Source: an uncultured Faecalibacterium sp.
GTDB lineage: Bacteria > Bacillota > Clostridia > Oscillospirales > Ruminococcaceae
NCBI GenBank assembly: GCA_934525405.1
Contig: CAKSZF010000027.1
Coordinates: 1 to 16,827 of the forward strand
DNA: 16,827 nt
Direction: 5' to 3'
The notes under the pieces are model-generated. The model ran no database searches. It was not told where the DNA came from and saw only the letters and a program-made list of their open reading frames with translations. Below, one piece after another: positions 14,775-16,827 of the stretch. The position numbers were made by a program, and so were the translations under genes. How positions within the stretch are numbered: position 1 is the stretch's first letter; every line of letters begins with the position of its first letter.

Positions 14775-15460
14775 TTGTGTTCCTCCCAGCTTTGCAGAGC
14801 GGCCAGCTGGGTCTCGGTGTGGAACCAGTGTTCCCCGCCCTCCAGAATAGTCAGATGCGCCCCGGTCTGCTGCCGGAACTGCTCCATCGCGGTGTGCCCG
14901 GTAAGTGGGTCTGTATCGGCATAGAGCACCTGTGTGGGCACTTTCCAGTGCAACGGATGTTCCCGCACCCAGCACAGATACGGCCACGAGAGGGTCTCAC
15001 CCATATCAGTGGAGATTTCCCCTGCCGCGCGCAGCTGCTCCTCCGTTACTCCTGCCTGCTGCATCAGGCCAAGGATGAGCTTTTCCATATCCACCACCGG
15101 AGAGACCAGCAGCGCCTTTTCCGGCGTTTGCGTCTGCAACGCCTGCATGGCAAACCACGCCCCGATGCTGACCCCGTACACCCGGATATGCTTCCACACC
15201 GGCTTCATCCGGGCGTAGACCGCCTGCAGCTCCCGGGTGACCACCCACGGCACCAACTTTTCCGGGCTGTTTTTCCGGGCGCCGTGCTCCGGCAGATCGA
15301 CAGCCAGCACCTGCCAGCCTGCCGGGCAAGCTGTACGGGCAAAGCGGGCTGCCTCGACCGCGCTGCCGTTTTTGCCATGGACATAGAGATAGACCTTACG
15401 GCTGCGCTTGCCGTACAGGACAGCCGGAATGCCTGCAACCTCAAGCTTGATTTTTTCCAT
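14768..15460 (-). CDS. Alpha/beta hydrolase
   Basis: A 230-residue serine hydrolase-fold protein. It has the oxyanion-region HGKNGS (28-33), nucleophile elbow GVSIG with S98, a likely acid D184 in YADTDPLT, and histidine H211 or H214 in GGEHWFH. There is no signal peptide, so it is cytoplasmic. The size and the short lid suggest a carboxylesterase or peptidase acting on small substrates; no specific substrate can be read. I chose the ATG at 15460 (GGAGG with 8-nt spacing) over an upstream in-frame ATG at 15535, which has no ribosome binding site and lies within the predicted -35 element. The gene is followed, with overlap, by the GNAT gene; together they form a two-gene operon ending at the bidirectional terminator. 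Confidence 0.9.
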   Translation of the reverse strand: MEKIKLEVAGIPAVLYGKRSRKVYLYVHGKNGSAVEAARFARTACPAGWQVLAVDLPEHGARKNSPEKLVPWVVTRELQAVYARMKPVWKHIRVYGVSIGAWFAMQALQTQTPEKALLVSPVVDMEKLILGLMQQAGVTEEQLRAAGEISTDMGETLSWPYLCWVREHPLHWKVPTQVLYADTDPLTGHTAMEQFRQQTGAHLTILEGGEHWFHTETQLAALQSWEEHNC

Positions 15461-15506
15461 AACGGCTCCCTCCTGTTTTGGGGGCGTATTGCGCCCTGTT
15501 TTCTCT

Positions 15507-15535
15507 ATGATAGCACAAGGAACAGACAAACACAA
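15507..15535 (-). promoter_or_regulatory. Probable extended -10 promoter of the hydrolase-GNAT operon
   Basis: On the minus strand, TTGTGT (15530-15535) and TATCAT (15507-15512) are 17 nt apart, with TGC directly before the -10 (TGCTATCAT). A small inverted repeat GGGCG/CGCCC (15482-15496) lies in the leader. This arrangement supports translation starting at 15460 rather than at 15535. Confidence 0.6.
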
Positions 15536-15584
15536 ACTGGAAAAGAGTTAACAGATTATTTTTTATGTTTGTCGCGAGATGGAT

Positions 15585-15623
15585 AAAAAAGAGCCACCGC
15601 ACAAGGCTTGTGCGGTGGCTCTT
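15585..15623 (-). terminator. Intrinsic terminator of the decarboxylase operon
   Basis: A 35-nt palindrome (arms 15589-15605 and 15607-15623 around a single central base) will fold into a long GC-rich hairpin. On the minus strand it runs directly into TTTTTTATCC. It lies 22 nt past the stop of the beta-subunit gene. Confidence 0.93.
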
Positions 15624-15645
15624 GGGGTAGTGCTTTAGGTTTTGC

Positions 15646-16827
15646 TTAGCCGAAGATGTTGATCAGGATACCAGCAGCAACGGCAGAACCGATAACGCCG
15701 GCCACGTTGGGGCCCATGGCGTGCATCAGCAGGAAGTTGGAGGGGTTCTCGCTCTGACCGACCTTCTGGGAAACACGAGCGGCCATAGGCACGGCGGAAA
15801 CGCCGGCAGAACCGATCAGGGGGTTCACCTGACCGCCGGTCAGCTTGTACATGACCTTGCCGCACAGCACACCGGCTGCGGTGCCGAAGGAGAAGGCGAT
15901 CAGACCCAGCACGATGATGAACAGGGTGCGGGTGTTCAGGAAGGTGTTTGCACTGGTGGTGCAGCCAACAGACAGAGCCAGGAAGATGGTGATGATGTTC
16001 ATCAGCTCGTTACCGGCAGTCTTCTGGATACGATCCACAACGCCGCACTCCTTCATCAGGTTACCCAGCATCAGCATACCGACCAGAACAGCGGCATCAG
16101 GCACGATAAGGGAAACGATGATGGTGACCATGATGGGGAAGATGATCTTCTCGGTCTTGGAGACGGTGCGCAGCTGCTTCATGACAACAGAGCGCTCCTT
16201 AGAGGTGGTCAGTGCCTTCATGATAGGCGGCTGAATGACGGGCACCAGTGCCATGTAGCTGTACGCTGCCACGGCGATACTGCCCAGCAGCTCAGGTGCC
16301 AGACGGGAGGTAACGAAGATAGCGGTGGGGCCGTCGGCACCGCCGATGATGGCGATGGCAGCGGACTGCTTCTGGGTGAAGTCCACCAGACCGGTAGCGG
16401 CCAGCAGACGGGCACCCATGTAAGTACCAAAGATACCGAACTGTGCGGCAGCGCCCAGCAGCAGGCTCTTGGGGTTGGAGATCAGGGGTGCAAAGTCGGT
16501 CATGGTGCCGATGCCGAGGAAGATCAGCGGCGGGTAGATGCCCAGCTTAACGCCCATGTAGAGCATATCGGCCAAACCACCGTTGTTCAGGATCTCGACC
16601 CACATGGGGTGCTCCAGACCGTCACCAACGAAGTACTGCATGTGGATGATGCCGCTGCCGGGAAGGTTGGCAAGAATCATGCCAAAGGCCATGGGCAGCA
16701 GGATCAGGGGTTCGAACTCCTTGACGATAGCGAGGTACAGCAGAAAGCAACCCACGCAGATCATCACGGCGTACAGCCAGCCGCCGGGCTGGCCAAACTG
16801 TGCAAAGCCGGAACTTTGGAAAATACC
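15646..16827 (-). CDS. Na+-translocating decarboxylase beta subunit, 5' end off the window
   Basis: The integral-membrane beta subunit of biotin-dependent Na+-pumping decarboxylases (oxaloacetate, methylmalonyl-CoA or glutaconyl-CoA). It decarboxylates carboxybiotin and exports Na+. The frame stays open to the right edge (393 residues visible, beginning GIFQSSGFAQFG), so the GTG/ATG near 16767 is internal. Visible motifs are IIGGADGPTAIF, SYMALVPVIQPPIMKALTT and NPLIGSAGVSAVPMAARV. Spacing between the key residues equals that of the Klebsiella subunit: fragment D165, Y191, N335 and S344 correspond to D203, Y229, N373 and S382. About 38 N-terminal residues are missing by that comparison. Partner subunits are not in view and probably lie to the right, upstream. 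Which acid is decarboxylated cannot be told. Confidence 0.95.
   Translation of the reverse strand, partial: GIFQSSGFAQFGQPGGWLYAVMICVGCFLLYLAIVKEFEPLILLPMAFGMILANLPGSGIIHMQYFVGDGLEHPMWVEILNNGGLADMLYMGVKLGIYPPLIFLGIGTMTDFAPLISNPKSLLLGAAAQFGIFGTYMGARLLAATGLVDFTQKQSAAIAIIGGADGPTAIFVTSRLAPELLGSIAVAAYSYMALVPVIQPPIMKALTTSKERSVVMKQLRTVSKTEKIIFPIMVTIIVSLIVPDAAVLVGMLMLGNLMKECGVVDRIQKTAGNELMNIITIFLALSVGCTTSANTFLNTRTLFIIVLGLIAFSFGTAAGVLCGKVMYKLTGGQVNPLIGSAGVSAVPMAARVSQKVGQSENPSNFLLMHAMGPNVAGVIGSAVAAGILINIFG

Noticed and set aside
14775..14987. N-terminal extension of the GNAT gene to 14987
   Set aside because: The extension lies wholly inside the hydrolase gene in another frame and lacks a ribosome binding site; the TTG at 14774 has an ideal one.

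Overview
The window looks like a chromosomal segment of a GC-rich, low-G+C-phylum (Firmicutes) gut anaerobe, most likely Faecalibacterium or a close Oscillospiraceae relative. This is inferred from protein character, the T-box leader, strong AGGAGG-type ribosome binding sites, a Gx-type membrane protein and a sodium-pump decarboxylase beta subunit. No database search was possible. The gene content is mostly housekeeping, with no phage, IS element or CRISPR array visible.

Region 1-4.6 kb (minus strand): lon -> engB -> a SAM methyltransferase -> hslO (Hsp33, cut by the left edge). Gaps are 3-21 nt, so this reads as one protein-quality and ribosome-assembly operon. It is driven by a sigma-A-like promoter just upstream of lon that is flanked by two inverted repeats.

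Region 4.7-10.9 kb (minus strand): a gph-like HAD phosphatase -> a membrane-anchored SGNH hydrolase with a Ser/Lys/Glu/Pro repeat tail -> a 73-aa cysteine-containing small protein -> a YjjG-type HAD nucleotidase -> an ABC-F ATPase -> a Gx-type membrane protein. Spacing is tight except for a strong hairpin after the small gene.

Region 11.0-11.9 kb (minus strand): a TrpR/YerC-family regulator followed by a 108-aa unknown protein, closed by a strong terminator. The regulator's promoter contains a dyad, and the second gene's ribosome binding site lies in the loop of an inverted repeat.

Region 11.9-14.3 kb (plus strand): divergent from yerC is a promoter, a full T-box riboswitch leader and cstA, encoding a CstA/BtsT-family peptide or pyruvate transporter. 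Reading the Stem I architecture (K-turn, specifier loop, upper helix) gives CUC, i.e. leucine, as the best specifier. The T-box UGGU bulge fits the A73 discriminator of tRNA-Leu. This amino-acid-sensing control of a carbon-starvation transporter is the most interesting item in the window.

Region 14.3-16.8 kb (minus strand): an alpha/beta hydrolase and a GNAT acetyltransferase that are translationally coupled (7-nt overlap, TTG start), then the beta subunit of a Na+-translocating decarboxylase that runs off the right edge. Very long reading frames on the opposite strand of these genes are codon-aligned shadows, not genes.
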